Shown here piece by piece: positions 21,139-28,846 of a stretch of DNA of 37,938 nucleotides. How positions within the stretch are numbered: position 1 is the stretch's first letter; each line of letters starts with the position of its first letter. The translations under genes were made by a program, and so were the position numbers. The DNA is from an uncultured Phascolarctobacterium sp. (GTDB lineage: Bacteria; Bacillota; Negativicutes; Acidaminococcales; Acidaminococcaceae). The DNA is taken from the NCBI GenBank assembly GCA_900544795.1, contig UQWM01000022.1, positions 1 through 37,938 of the forward strand, in the 5' to 3' direction. The notes beneath the pieces were generated by a model, which was given only the letters and a program-made list of their open reading frames with translations, was not told the DNA's origin and ran no database searches.

Positions 21139-22875
21139 ATGTATATGTCAAAAAATTTTGAGGTTGTTGCCGATCTAAAAAAATTTCAGGATCAAAAGGT
21201 CACTGTGTACCGTGCTAAAAAAATCGTGACTATGAACACCGCTATGCCCTGGGCCGAATGTGTTGCCGTTGCTGACGGCACGATCATCGCTGTTGGTGAT
21301 TTTACCGATATGGAGGCGTTTTTTAAGACCCGCGCTATGACATACCAGATCAACGATACTTTTATCAACGATGTTATTTATCCGGGCTTTATTGAGGCGC
21401 ATATGCACGCCCAGCAAAGCGGGCTGTATAATATGAATTATGCTTACGTTGGTTATTTTGACCGCCATACTGCCGACGGCGAAGTATCGAAGGGCTGCCA
21501 CACGCCGGACGAGATCATCGCCAAGCTGCGCGAGGTATTTGCCAAAAACGCCGGTAAGTACGATGACCAGCACTGGCTGAGCGCCTTTGGCATCGACCCG
21601 CTGATTTTAGGCGACGCCAAGCTGGAAAATATCAACAGCAAGTGGCTGGACCAGGTTTCCAGTACGATCCCCATTTGCCTGAACCATGCTTCCGGACATT
21701 TGATGACTGTTAACAGCCGCGCTATCGCGCTGGCCGGTATCGACGCCGTACACGACGATAATATTGGCCGCTACGCCGATGGCACCTGCAACGGCAATGT
21801 GGCCGAGCCGGAATTTTTGGCCTACATTTTAAAGGCTGGCGGGATGCGCATCGACGGCGACGCTGTGGAGGCTGCTAAAAATGCGACCCGCTATGTGGCC
21901 AAGCTGGCTAAACACAACGGCTGCACAACTATCGCCGATAAGGCCTTTGGCTTTATCCTGACCCCAAAAGCTATTGAAGGCTACACCGGCGTGCTGCAAA
22001 ACGAAACTTTGCCGGTACGGCTGGTAGTAGAGCCTTTTTACAGCAAAAATATGGCCGGCCCCTTTAACGGCTGGGATGGTTTGCAGGAGCTGCGCCGCCA
22101 GACTGAAAGCGACCGCTTTATTTACAACCACGCCAAACTTTTGGCGGACGGTTCTATCCAGGGCTACACGGCTAATTTGCTAAGCAAGGAATATTACAGT
22201 GGCGCTAAAAACGGCAAGCTGATCTACAGCGACGATGCTTTATGCGAAATGCTGCAAGACTGCGAAACCCACGGCTATTCTGCTTCTATCCACACTAACG
22301 GCAACGGCGCTACCGAGCAGGTACTGCGGGTAGTACAACGTTTGCGCGACGATAATCCCACCAGTATTTACCGGCATACGGTAGAGCATGTGCAGCTGGC
22401 TACCGAAAACCAACTGGAGCGCCTACAGGCTTTGAACATCGGCGCCAACTTCTTCGCCAACCATTTGTACTACTGGGGCGACGTCCATGCCGAATACACT
22501 GTTGGTCCCTACGAAGTAAAACGCATGGAGCCGATGCGCAGCGCTATTAATCACGGCGTCCGCTTTGGTGTCCATTCCGACGACCCCATCACCGAGGTCA
22601 ATCCACTCTTTTCCGCCTGGTGCGCCTGTAACCGCAAATCGGGCATCAGCGGCAAAGTGTACGGCGAAGACCAATGCCTGACTGCCGACGAGGCTATGCA
22701 CTGCATTACTTTAGATGCCGCCTGGCTGCTGCATCTGGAAGACAGGCTCGGTTCGATCGAGACCGGAAAATGGGCAGACTTCACCGTCCTGGCCGAAGAA
22801 GTTACTGAAGCCAATAAGGCTACGATGAAGGATATAGAAATCATCGGTACTGTTTCCGGCGGCGTTATCCAATAA
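21139..22875 (+). CDS. YtcJ-like amidohydrolase (amidohydrolase family 3)
   Basis: The 578-residue protein has the amidohydrolase-3 pattern: YRAKKIVTMN start, metal ligands in YPGFIEAHMHAQQSG (His-x-His near residue 91), LADGSIQGYTA near residue 335 with a metal-site or substrate segment, HTVEHVQLA near residue 413, and the catalytic Asp in HSDDPITEVNP near residue 480. YtcJ-like proteins hydrolyse amide or cyclic-imide bonds; substrates are mostly unknown. GAGGTG is 5 nt before the ATG at 21139; a second ATG at 21145 is the alternative start. It forms an operon with the MFS gene and ends in a strong terminator. Confidence 0.88.
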   Translation: MYMSKNFEVVADLKKFQDQKVTVYRAKKIVTMNTAMPWAECVAVADGTIIAVGDFTDMEAFFKTRAMTYQINDTFINDVIYPGFIEAHMHAQQSGLYNMNYAYVGYFDRHTADGEVSKGCHTPDEIIAKLREVFAKNAGKYDDQHWLSAFGIDPLILGDAKLENINSKWLDQVSSTIPICLNHASGHLMTVNSRAIALAGIDAVHDDNIGRYADGTCNGNVAEPEFLAYILKAGGMRIDGDAVEAAKNATRYVAKLAKHNGCTTIADKAFGFILTPKAIEGYTGVLQNETLPVRLVVEPFYSKNMAGPFNGWDGLQELRRQTESDRFIYNHAKLLADGSIQGYTANLLSKEYYSGAKNGKLIYSDDALCEMLQDCETHGYSASIHTNGNGATEQVLRVVQRLRDDNPTSIYRHTVEHVQLATENQLERLQALNIGANFFANHLYYWGDVHAEYTVGPYEVKRMEPMRSAINHGVRFGVHSDDPITEVNPLFSAWCACNRKSGISGKVYGEDQCLTADEAMHCITLDAAWLLHLEDRLGSIETGKWADFTVLAEEVTEANKATMKDIEIIGTVSGGVIQ

Positions 22876-22899
22876 CGTAAACAGCTTAAATAATTATCA

Positions 22900-22933
22900 A
22901 AGAACGGCAGCTTAGGCTGCCGTTCTTTTTTTG
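22900..22933 (+). terminator. Terminator after YtcJ-like gene
   Basis: A 12-bp stem AAGAACGGCAGC / GCTGCCGTTCTT (22900-22911, 22916-22927) has a TTAG loop and a run of Ts. Confidence 0.9.
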
Positions 22934-23012
22934 CGATTGTTATTCCTGCCGCGCCGCTGTATACTATAGTTAATAGTAACTCCCTAAAAATTACGACCTA
23001 GGAGGAATATGT

Positions 23013-23972
23013 ATGTTCAAGACCCGTAAAGTTGTTATCGTCGGTGCAGGCCACGTTGGTTCCCATGTAGCTTTGGCACTGATCCAATCCGGTGAAGCCG
23101 ACGATATCGTCCTGATAGATATCCTGAAAGAAAAAGCTATCGGTCAGGCGCTGGACCTGGATGACTGTGTCAGCGGCTCGCTGTGCGGCAAAGATGTCAG
23201 TATCCGCGCCGGCTCCTATGAAGAGCTGCACGATGCCGATATCATGGTCATGGCCTTTGGCCGCAGCCGTCGACCCGGAGAGACCCGGCTGGATATGTTC
23301 GACGATTCGATCAAAATGGCCAACGAAGTTGTTTCACATTTAAAACAGGTCGATTTTCGCGGTATCATGATAAGTATTTCCAATCCTGCGGACATCATCT
23401 GCGAATACATCCGCCGGCAGATGGACTGGCAGCCTTCCCGCTGCTTCTGTACAGGCACCAGCCTGGAAACCTATCGCCTGCTGCGGGTACTCAGCAAGGT
23501 CACCGGCTACAGCCGCCGTTCGATCCAGGGCTTTTGCATGGGCGAGCACGGTAACTCCAGCTTTATCGTCTGGTCGCGTATTTTGATTGGTGGCAAACCC
23601 TTTTTGCAGCTGCGCAGCGAGCGACCGGTGCTGGCCGAGCTTAGCCTGGATGACTTGCAGACCCAGGTCAAAAAGGCCGGTGATATTGAGATCGACGGCA
23701 AGGGCTGCACGGAATTTGGTATCGCCAATGTGGCGAAAATGCTTATCAGCGCCATTTTCCACGACCAGAAGCTGGTTTGGCCCTGCTCGGTGGCTTTGCA
23801 CGGCGAATACGGACAGCGCGATGTAGCAGCAGGCGTGCCCTGCGTTATCGGTAAAAATGGTGTGGAAGAAATTTTGGAAATGGAGATCACCGCAGAGGAA
23901 CAGGCTAAATTTGATGCCTCCTGCGATATTTTGCGCGGCTTTTTAGAACGTGCCGCCACTTTAAAATTCTAA
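23013..23972 (+). CDS. Lactate/malate-dehydrogenase-family NAD-dependent 2-hydroxyacid dehydrogenase
   Basis: The 319-residue protein has the NAD-binding GAGHVGS (residues 11-17), Asp36 in VLIDI (NAD preference), the active-site loop GRSRRPGETR (residues 83-92, catalytic Arg92), Arg155, and the catalytic His179 in MGEHGNSS. Arg86 takes the discriminating position that is Gln in lactate and Arg in malate dehydrogenases, hinting at a dicarboxylic oxo acid. The catalytic Asp partner of His is Glu152 in GTSLETYR, which is unusual. Thus a malate or related dehydrogenase is more likely than a lactate enzyme, but activity needs assay. GGAGG precedes the ATG. The gene is monocistronic, with a hairpin behind it. 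Confidence 0.88.
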   Translation: MFKTRKVVIVGAGHVGSHVALALIQSGEADDIVLIDILKEKAIGQALDLDDCVSGSLCGKDVSIRAGSYEELHDADIMVMAFGRSRRPGETRLDMFDDSIKMANEVVSHLKQVDFRGIMISISNPADIICEYIRRQMDWQPSRCFCTGTSLETYRLLRVLSKVTGYSRRSIQGFCMGEHGNSSFIVWSRILIGGKPFLQLRSERPVLAELSLDDLQTQVKKAGDIEIDGKGCTEFGIANVAKMLISAIFHDQKLVWPCSVALHGEYGQRDVAAGVPCVIGKNGVEEILEMEITAEEQAKFDASCDILRGFLERAATLKF

Positions 23973-24004
23973 ATAAGCTGCTGCCAGCATTGGCAGAAAA
24001 TAGT

Positions 24005-24045
24005 AAAGCCCCTGCTGTTCGTTGAACAGCAGGGGCTTTGTTGTG
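24005..24045. terminator. Terminator between dehydrogenase and CorC-type genes
   Basis: A 16-bp perfect stem AAAGCCCCTGCTGTTC / GAACAGCAGGGGCTTT (24005-24020, 24024-24039) lies between convergent genes. T-rich tails are present on both sides, modest on the plus strand. Confidence 0.85.
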
Positions 24046-24046
24046 T

Positions 24047-25375
24047 TTATTCAGCTTTTTCTGATTCCTTTGCGGGCCGCTTGGCGACCAGTATTTTGTC
24101 GATCCGGGTACCGTCCATATCCACCACCTCGAAACGGAAACCGTTCCACTCAAAGTAGTTGCCCGCAGTGGGTATATGTCCGATATTGGTAACAACAAAA
24201 CCGGCCACTGTGTTAAAGCCGTTTTTCTCTTCCAGCGGCAGCTCGTCCAGGTCTAAAAAGTCCTTAAACTCGCTGATGGGCAGTAAGCCATCTACCAGCC
24301 AGCTACCGTCCTCACGCTGCACGATCTCCTGCTTGATGTCCTCGTCATAGGAAGGCAGATCACCCACCAGATGCTCGATGATATCGCGCAAGGTGACCAT
24401 ACCGGCCAGCCCGCCAAATTCATCCATCACCAGCGCCACTTTGATGCGGGTATCTTTAAACATATCCAGCAGCTTTTGGGTGTGCATGGCTTCGGGAACG
24501 TACAAGGGCTGCTGCACCGAGCTTTTTAAAGACGATCCGGTAGCGGCAAGCACGTTGGCCAGAAAGCTTTTGGTATAGACCACGCCCAGCACATGCTCCA
24601 GATCCTCTTCGGCCACTACATAGCAGGAATACTGCTTTTCGGCAATAGTTTCCAAATGCACATGCAGCGGGTCGTTGGCATCAAGCCAGGTTATTTTGGT
24701 ACGCGGGGTCATGATCTCGCTGACACGCAGGTCGTCCAGCTCAAATACGTTTTCGATCATCTTCTGCTCGTCTACGTTAAAAACGCCGTGCAGGCGGCCC
24801 TGCTCCAGGAGTACCCGCACTTCTTCTTCGGTAACGGGCGGCTCGTCGCTGGGTTTTAGCCCCAGCACTTTTAAAAAGAACTTGGTCGAAACGCTTAAAA
24901 ATATGGTAATCGGCTTGAAGGCGGTAATAATGACCTTAATAAAGCTGGCGAAGCTCATAATAACTTTTTCCGGGTTATTGAGAGCCAGTTTTTTAGGTAT
25001 CAGCTCGCCCAGCACCAGGCTCAGGTAAGTAACCAGCGCTACAACAAAGGTATACGACACCACGCCCGCATAAGGACGCAGAGCACTTATTTCGCGCAGC
25101 AGTGCTTCCAGCGGAGCAGCCAGCATCGCGCCGCTGTAGACGCCGGTGCCAATGCCAACCAGCGTAATACCTATCTGCACCGTCGACAAAAATTCAGTGG
25201 GTTCCTCGGCCAGCTGTAAAACATACGATGCCTTGGCATTGCCCTCATCGGCCAGCTGTTCCAGACGGCTTTTGCGCGAAGATACCAGCGCCATTTCCAG
25301 CATGGACAGCAAACCGTTCATTAAAATCAAAATAACAACAATCAATACTTCTTTAATAGACCCAAGAGGATCCAT
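24047..25375 (-). CDS. CNNM/CBS/CorC-type membrane protein (hemolysin-C-like)
   Basis: The 442-residue protein has the CNNM membrane domain (residues 1-195) with four helices and the GELIPKKLALNN motif near residue 122. It continues with a CBS pair at about 215-345 (SEIMTPRTKITWL; MDEFGGLAGMVTLRDIIEHLVGD) and a CorC/HlyC C-terminal domain at about 360-435 (LPLEEKNGFNTVAGFVVTNIGHIP). Such proteins are thought to move Mg2+ or Na+/Mg2+ and, despite the old name, are not proven haemolysins. It lies 39 bp downstream of the calcium ATPase gene with AGGAGTGATG before the ATG, so the two probably share one transcript. Confidence 0.93.
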   Translation of the reverse strand: MDPLGSIKEVLIVVILILMNGLLSMLEMALVSSRKSRLEQLADEGNAKASYVLQLAEEPTEFLSTVQIGITLVGIGTGVYSGAMLAAPLEALLREISALRPYAGVVSYTFVVALVTYLSLVLGELIPKKLALNNPEKVIMSFASFIKVIITAFKPITIFLSVSTKFFLKVLGLKPSDEPPVTEEEVRVLLEQGRLHGVFNVDEQKMIENVFELDDLRVSEIMTPRTKITWLDANDPLHVHLETIAEKQYSCYVVAEEDLEHVLGVVYTKSFLANVLAATGSSLKSSVQQPLYVPEAMHTQKLLDMFKDTRIKVALVMDEFGGLAGMVTLRDIIEHLVGDLPSYDEDIKQEIVQREDGSWLVDGLLPISEFKDFLDLDELPLEEKNGFNTVAGFVVTNIGHIPTAGNYFEWNGFRFEVVDMDGTRIDKILVAKRPAKESEKAE

Positions 25376-25414
25376 ACGATCATCACTCCTATTTTTGCGT
25401 GAGTTCTCTAAATT

Positions 25415-28048
25415 TTATTTTTTATCCAGCATTTGGCAAACACTTTTACGCGCTAAATCGACTACGATGATAGAAACGCCGAAGAGTACGACGATCCCCC
25501 ATTCGTGCAGATTGAGCGGCGTCATGCGCAAAATACGGCCGCCTACATAGGTCAGCAGGATCTGGATACCGATGATAAGCGCCATGACGTTGAGGAAGCC
25601 TTTGTTCTTATCGATGTTCTCTAACAGGTTGAGCCCCGAAACACGCACGTTAAAGCCGTTCGCCACCGCCATAAAGATGTAGGTGCAGAAGAAGCCTGTA
25701 TAGGTGTAGATGTGGTCGGGTGCGTTGCGGAACAGATGGTCCACATAGCTGCTTTTATAGAACAGGATAGCGATAAAGGTCATATAGATGCCACCCATGC
25801 TGATTGTTGTCAGCATCTTTTGGCTGACGATGGGGGCGCTGCGGTCTTTGGGCTTTTCGCGCAGATATTTTTCCAGCGCCGGCTCGCCGCCGAAAGCCAG
25901 TGCCGCCAGCGTATCCATTACCAGATTGATCCAGAGTATCTGGGTGATGGTGAGCGGCTTATCGATGCCGATAAAGGGGGCGATAAAGTTTATGGCTACC
26001 GCCGAGAAATTGATAGTGAGCTGAAAGACGATAAATTTACAAATAGAATTGTAAATAGTGCGTCCGTACAAAATAGCCTGCTTGATGCTTAGAAAGTTAT
26101 CGTCGAGTATAACGATATCTCCGGCTTCCTTGGCTACCTCGGTACCGCTGCCCATAGCAAAGCCTACATCGGCTTTTTTGAGCGCGGGCGAATCGTTGAC
26201 GCCGTCACCGGTCATACCTACGACCAGGTTCATTTCCTGTGCCAGGCGTACCAGGCGCGATTTATCCATAGGCAAAGCGCGGGCTACCACGCGCAGTTTG
26301 TGCAGCTCCAGCTTCACCTGTTCGTCGCTCATTTCGGCCAGTTCGGCCGAGGTCCAAACAAGTTCGTTAGGCCGCTGTAAAAGTCCGGCGTCCTTGGCGA
26401 TAGCTACTGCCGTTTCGCGGCGGTCGCCGGTGATCATCACGATTTGCACGCCTGCGTCCTGCACCTCGGCTATCGCTTCGACAGCTTCTGGGCGTACTTC
26501 GTCGCGAATGCCCAGCACGCCGACTAATGTCAGGCCATCGGCAGGCAGCTCGTCGCCAGCAATATCGCTTTCATAGGTGCAAAGGGCCAGCATCCTGATA
26601 GCGCCTGCGGCCAGTTCCAACATTCTGTCATCCAACGTTTTTTTCATCGCTTCGGTCAGCGGCTGGCGGTTACCTTCCGCATCCCAATAATGGCTGGTTT
26701 GTAAAATAAGTTTTTCGGGGGCGCCTTTGGCCAGGCAATAACGCTTACCTTCGCCGCTGACTGCGGCCCACGAGTATTTATTAGCACTGTTGAAGGGGAT
26801 GAATTTATCCCGGTGCAGCACGTCGGCCATACGGTAGCTGCCCACATAATTGCTAAGGGCGCGCTCGGTCATATTGCCGCCCACCATGGCGCCGTCCGAA
26901 ACGGCGGCCGAGGTGTTGAGCACCACGTTTTGATAGGTCAGCTCTTTTAGCTTGGCAGGCAGCACGTCGAAGGCCGGGTATTCCTGACGGTCGCCGGTAA
27001 TGAAGCGCACCACCTCCAGCTTACCTTTAGTGATAGTGCCTGTTTTATCGGTAAAAAGCAGGTTCAGACTGCCAGCAGTCTCAATACCTACCAGCTTGCG
27101 CACCAGTACGTTGTCGCGCAGCATTTTTTTCATGTTCAGCGACGAAACGATAGCGATCATCAGAGGCAGTCCCTCAGGTACTGCCATAACGATGATGATG
27201 ATACCCAAAATAACGGCCTGCACCAGATCGGACAACAGCAGCGTCGTATTGGCAAAATAAGCGCCGAAGTCACCATACAGATAGGCTTTATGCAGCATCA
27301 CCGCGAGAGCGATCAACACACCTCCGGCATAACCGAATTTACTGATCTGGTTAGCCAAGCCCTTCAGCTTCAATTTCAGCGGGCTGTCACGCTCGTCGTC
27401 TTTCAATTCCTGGGTCAGTTGCCCGTAGATAGAGGCATCGCCGGTCTTAACGGCCTGCATGATGCCCTGGCCTTCAACTACGACGCTGCCGCGGAACAGT
27501 TTATGCTCATCTAAGAAGTCGATACTGCCGTCGCCCCATGTAAAGGTAGGTGGCGCGATCAGCTTATGGGCTTCCTTGCTTTCGCCGTTTAAAGCCGCCT
27601 GATCCAACTTAACATCGCCGGCCAGCAAAATACCATCTACAGGCACCTTGTCACCGGCTTCCAAAATAACCGCGTCACCGACGACGATATCGTCGATATG
27701 CAGCTCTACAGGCTCGCCGTCACGCCACACCTTACAGCGAATCTTGCTGGCTTCCTCCTGCAATTTTTGGAAAGCGTTTTCGTTGCTGTATTCCGAATAA
27801 GTGGATACGAAGGTCGCCAGGATAATAGCGAGGAAAATACCCGCCGTTTCTATCCAGTCGCCGTGGCCCATATAAACAAATACCACGTTGACCAATAGCG
27901 CCAAAATCAGGATACGGATGATCGGATCTTTAAAATTTTCCAGTAACTTATCCCAAAAGGTTTCGCGCGGCGGCTGCGTTAAAGCGTTGTTGCCGTGCTC
28001 GGTTAATGCTTTGCTTGCTTCTTCAGTAGTCAAGCCAAACTTGTTCAC
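25415..28048 (-). CDS. PMCA-type calcium-translocating P-type ATPase
   Basis: The start is set at GTG 28048, after AAGGAGG, giving 877 residues and the normal MNKFGLTTEEASKALTEHG N-terminus. It has the P-type ATPase core: the A-domain NGESKEA near residue 155, PEGLPLMIAIVSS in helix 4 near residue 293, the phosphorylated Asp in FTDKTGTITKG near residue 333, KGAPEK near residue 440 and TGDGVNDSPALKKADVGFAMG near residue 600. The M4 PEGLPL sequence and the fold match plasma-membrane-type calcium pumps, which export Ca2+ for ATP. A long N-terminal extension is avoided by this start. The CorC-type gene follows in the same operon. Confidence 0.93.
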   Translation of the reverse strand: MNKFGLTTEEASKALTEHGNNALTQPPRETFWDKLLENFKDPIIRILILALLVNVVFVYMGHGDWIETAGIFLAIILATFVSTYSEYSNENAFQKLQEEASKIRCKVWRDGEPVELHIDDIVVGDAVILEAGDKVPVDGILLAGDVKLDQAALNGESKEAHKLIAPPTFTWGDGSIDFLDEHKLFRGSVVVEGQGIMQAVKTGDASIYGQLTQELKDDERDSPLKLKLKGLANQISKFGYAGGVLIALAVMLHKAYLYGDFGAYFANTTLLLSDLVQAVILGIIIIVMAVPEGLPLMIAIVSSLNMKKMLRDNVLVRKLVGIETAGSLNLLFTDKTGTITKGKLEVVRFITGDRQEYPAFDVLPAKLKELTYQNVVLNTSAAVSDGAMVGGNMTERALSNYVGSYRMADVLHRDKFIPFNSANKYSWAAVSGEGKRYCLAKGAPEKLILQTSHYWDAEGNRQPLTEAMKKTLDDRMLELAAGAIRMLALCTYESDIAGDELPADGLTLVGVLGIRDEVRPEAVEAIAEVQDAGVQIVMITGDRRETAVAIAKDAGLLQRPNELVWTSAELAEMSDEQVKLELHKLRVVARALPMDKSRLVRLAQEMNLVVGMTGDGVNDSPALKKADVGFAMGSGTEVAKEAGDIVILDDNFLSIKQAILYGRTIYNSICKFIVFQLTINFSAVAINFIAPFIGIDKPLTITQILWINLVMDTLAALAFGGEPALEKYLREKPKDRSAPIVSQKMLTTISMGGIYMTFIAILFYKSSYVDHLFRNAPDHIYTYTGFFCTYIFMAVANGFNVRVSGLNLLENIDKNKGFLNVMALIIGIQILLTYVGGRILRMTPLNLHEWGIVVLFGVSIIVVDLARKSVCQMLDKK

Positions 28049-28068
28049 GATACTGTGTTCCTCCTTAT

Positions 28069-28101
28069 AAAAAAGCTGCGGGACCAATGGCCTCACAGCT
28101 T
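28069..28101 (-). terminator. Terminator-like hairpin between YbjN gene and calcium ATPase
   Basis: On the minus strand AAGCTGTGAGG pairs with TCCCGCAGCTT (28101-28091 with 28083-28073, one mismatch), followed by TTTTTTAT. It is 20-30 nt before the ATPase start. It could end the YbjN transcript or act as an attenuator. Confidence 0.65.
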
Positions 28102-28114
28102 AATATTACAAATA

Positions 28115-28543
28115 TTATTTGCCCCAGACTTTACCCATCAGGACAGGATATTCTTCTACAAGATGTTTTAAAATGACATCGATCACTGTGTGGATAACGG
28201 GCGCTTCAAAACCTTCATCAGTAGTAGTGATACAGCTGTCGAGGCAAATATCGCCATTATCGCCTTCATAATATTTGAAGACTTTGTATTTTTTATTGAG
28301 TTCGTTAAGGTGACCCAAGACGTTTTCGCGGTTGCCGGTGTTTACTACGCCTACTGCAACGCGTACCTGGATCATTGTATAGATGCTGTCGTCCAAAACC
28401 ACCATCGTCGGCAGGTTCTGTCCGCTTACTTCCATATGCGCACGGTAAACGATGCTGTGCATTTCGTTGCCGATTTCTTCCTTAGCGAAGCAATTGATAT
28501 TATTGGAACTTAAAAATTCATCAAACTTTCCTGCTTTATTCAT
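28115..28543 (-). CDS. YbjN-domain protein
   Basis: The start is the ATG at 28543 after AGGGGAGA; a longer reading adds only MQIGENN and ignores that site. The 142-residue protein resembles the YbjN/T3SS-chaperone-fold family: LDDSIYTMIQVRVAVGVVN near residue 50, LGHLNELNKKYKVFKYYEGDNGDICLDSCIT near residue 80, and a final helix VIDVILKHLVEEYPVLMGKVW. Members often lie with stress or sensory genes; no enzymatic role is known. It is the first gene before the ATPase in the same direction, but a hairpin separates them, so shared control is possible and not certain. Family assignment is from pattern only. Confidence 0.7.
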   Translation of the reverse strand: MNKAGKFDEFLSSNNINCFAKEEIGNEMHSIVYRAHMEVSGQNLPTMVVLDDSIYTMIQVRVAVGVVNTGNRENVLGHLNELNKKYKVFKYYEGDNGDICLDSCITTTDEGFEAPVIHTVIDVILKHLVEEYPVLMGKVWGK

Positions 28544-28765
28544 ATTATTCTCCCCTATCTGCAATTAGTTTCATTGCCTTACAGTATTTAATATTACACT
28601 ATTAAATAAATTTTGTATAGTGCAAAAGCCATTTCGCCTGATTTTTCACAAATATTTCAACTTTCTGTCTTTTTACAGTGCTGGCATACTTATCTGCATT
28701 TTTTGTTTAAATTTTACAGTATTTTATTCCATTATATAAAGACTAAAAATAATAATGTATACAAT

Positions 28766-28794
28766 TTGCAATTCTTTTTTGCATATTTTATAAT
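28766..28794 (+). promoter_or_regulatory. Sigma-A promoter for gltBD
   Basis: TTGCAA (28766-28771), 17 bp and TATAAT (28789-28794) form a good promoter about 53 bp upstream of gltB. The surrounding 282-bp intergenic region is very AT-rich and otherwise shows no gene. Confidence 0.8.
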
Positions 28795-28846
28795 TAATCT
28801 TGCAATTTTGTATATAATATCACTTGGTTTGAGAGGGGAAGATCAC

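Noticed and set aside
25712..26092. Plus-strand frames opposite the calcium ATPase
   Set aside because: They are shadows of the conserved pump gene, without start signals.
28613..28846. Upstream extension of gltB to 28613
   Set aside because: The added 78 codons are AT-rich and contain the promoter; GltB normally starts close before the processed Cys, which fits the ATG at 28847.
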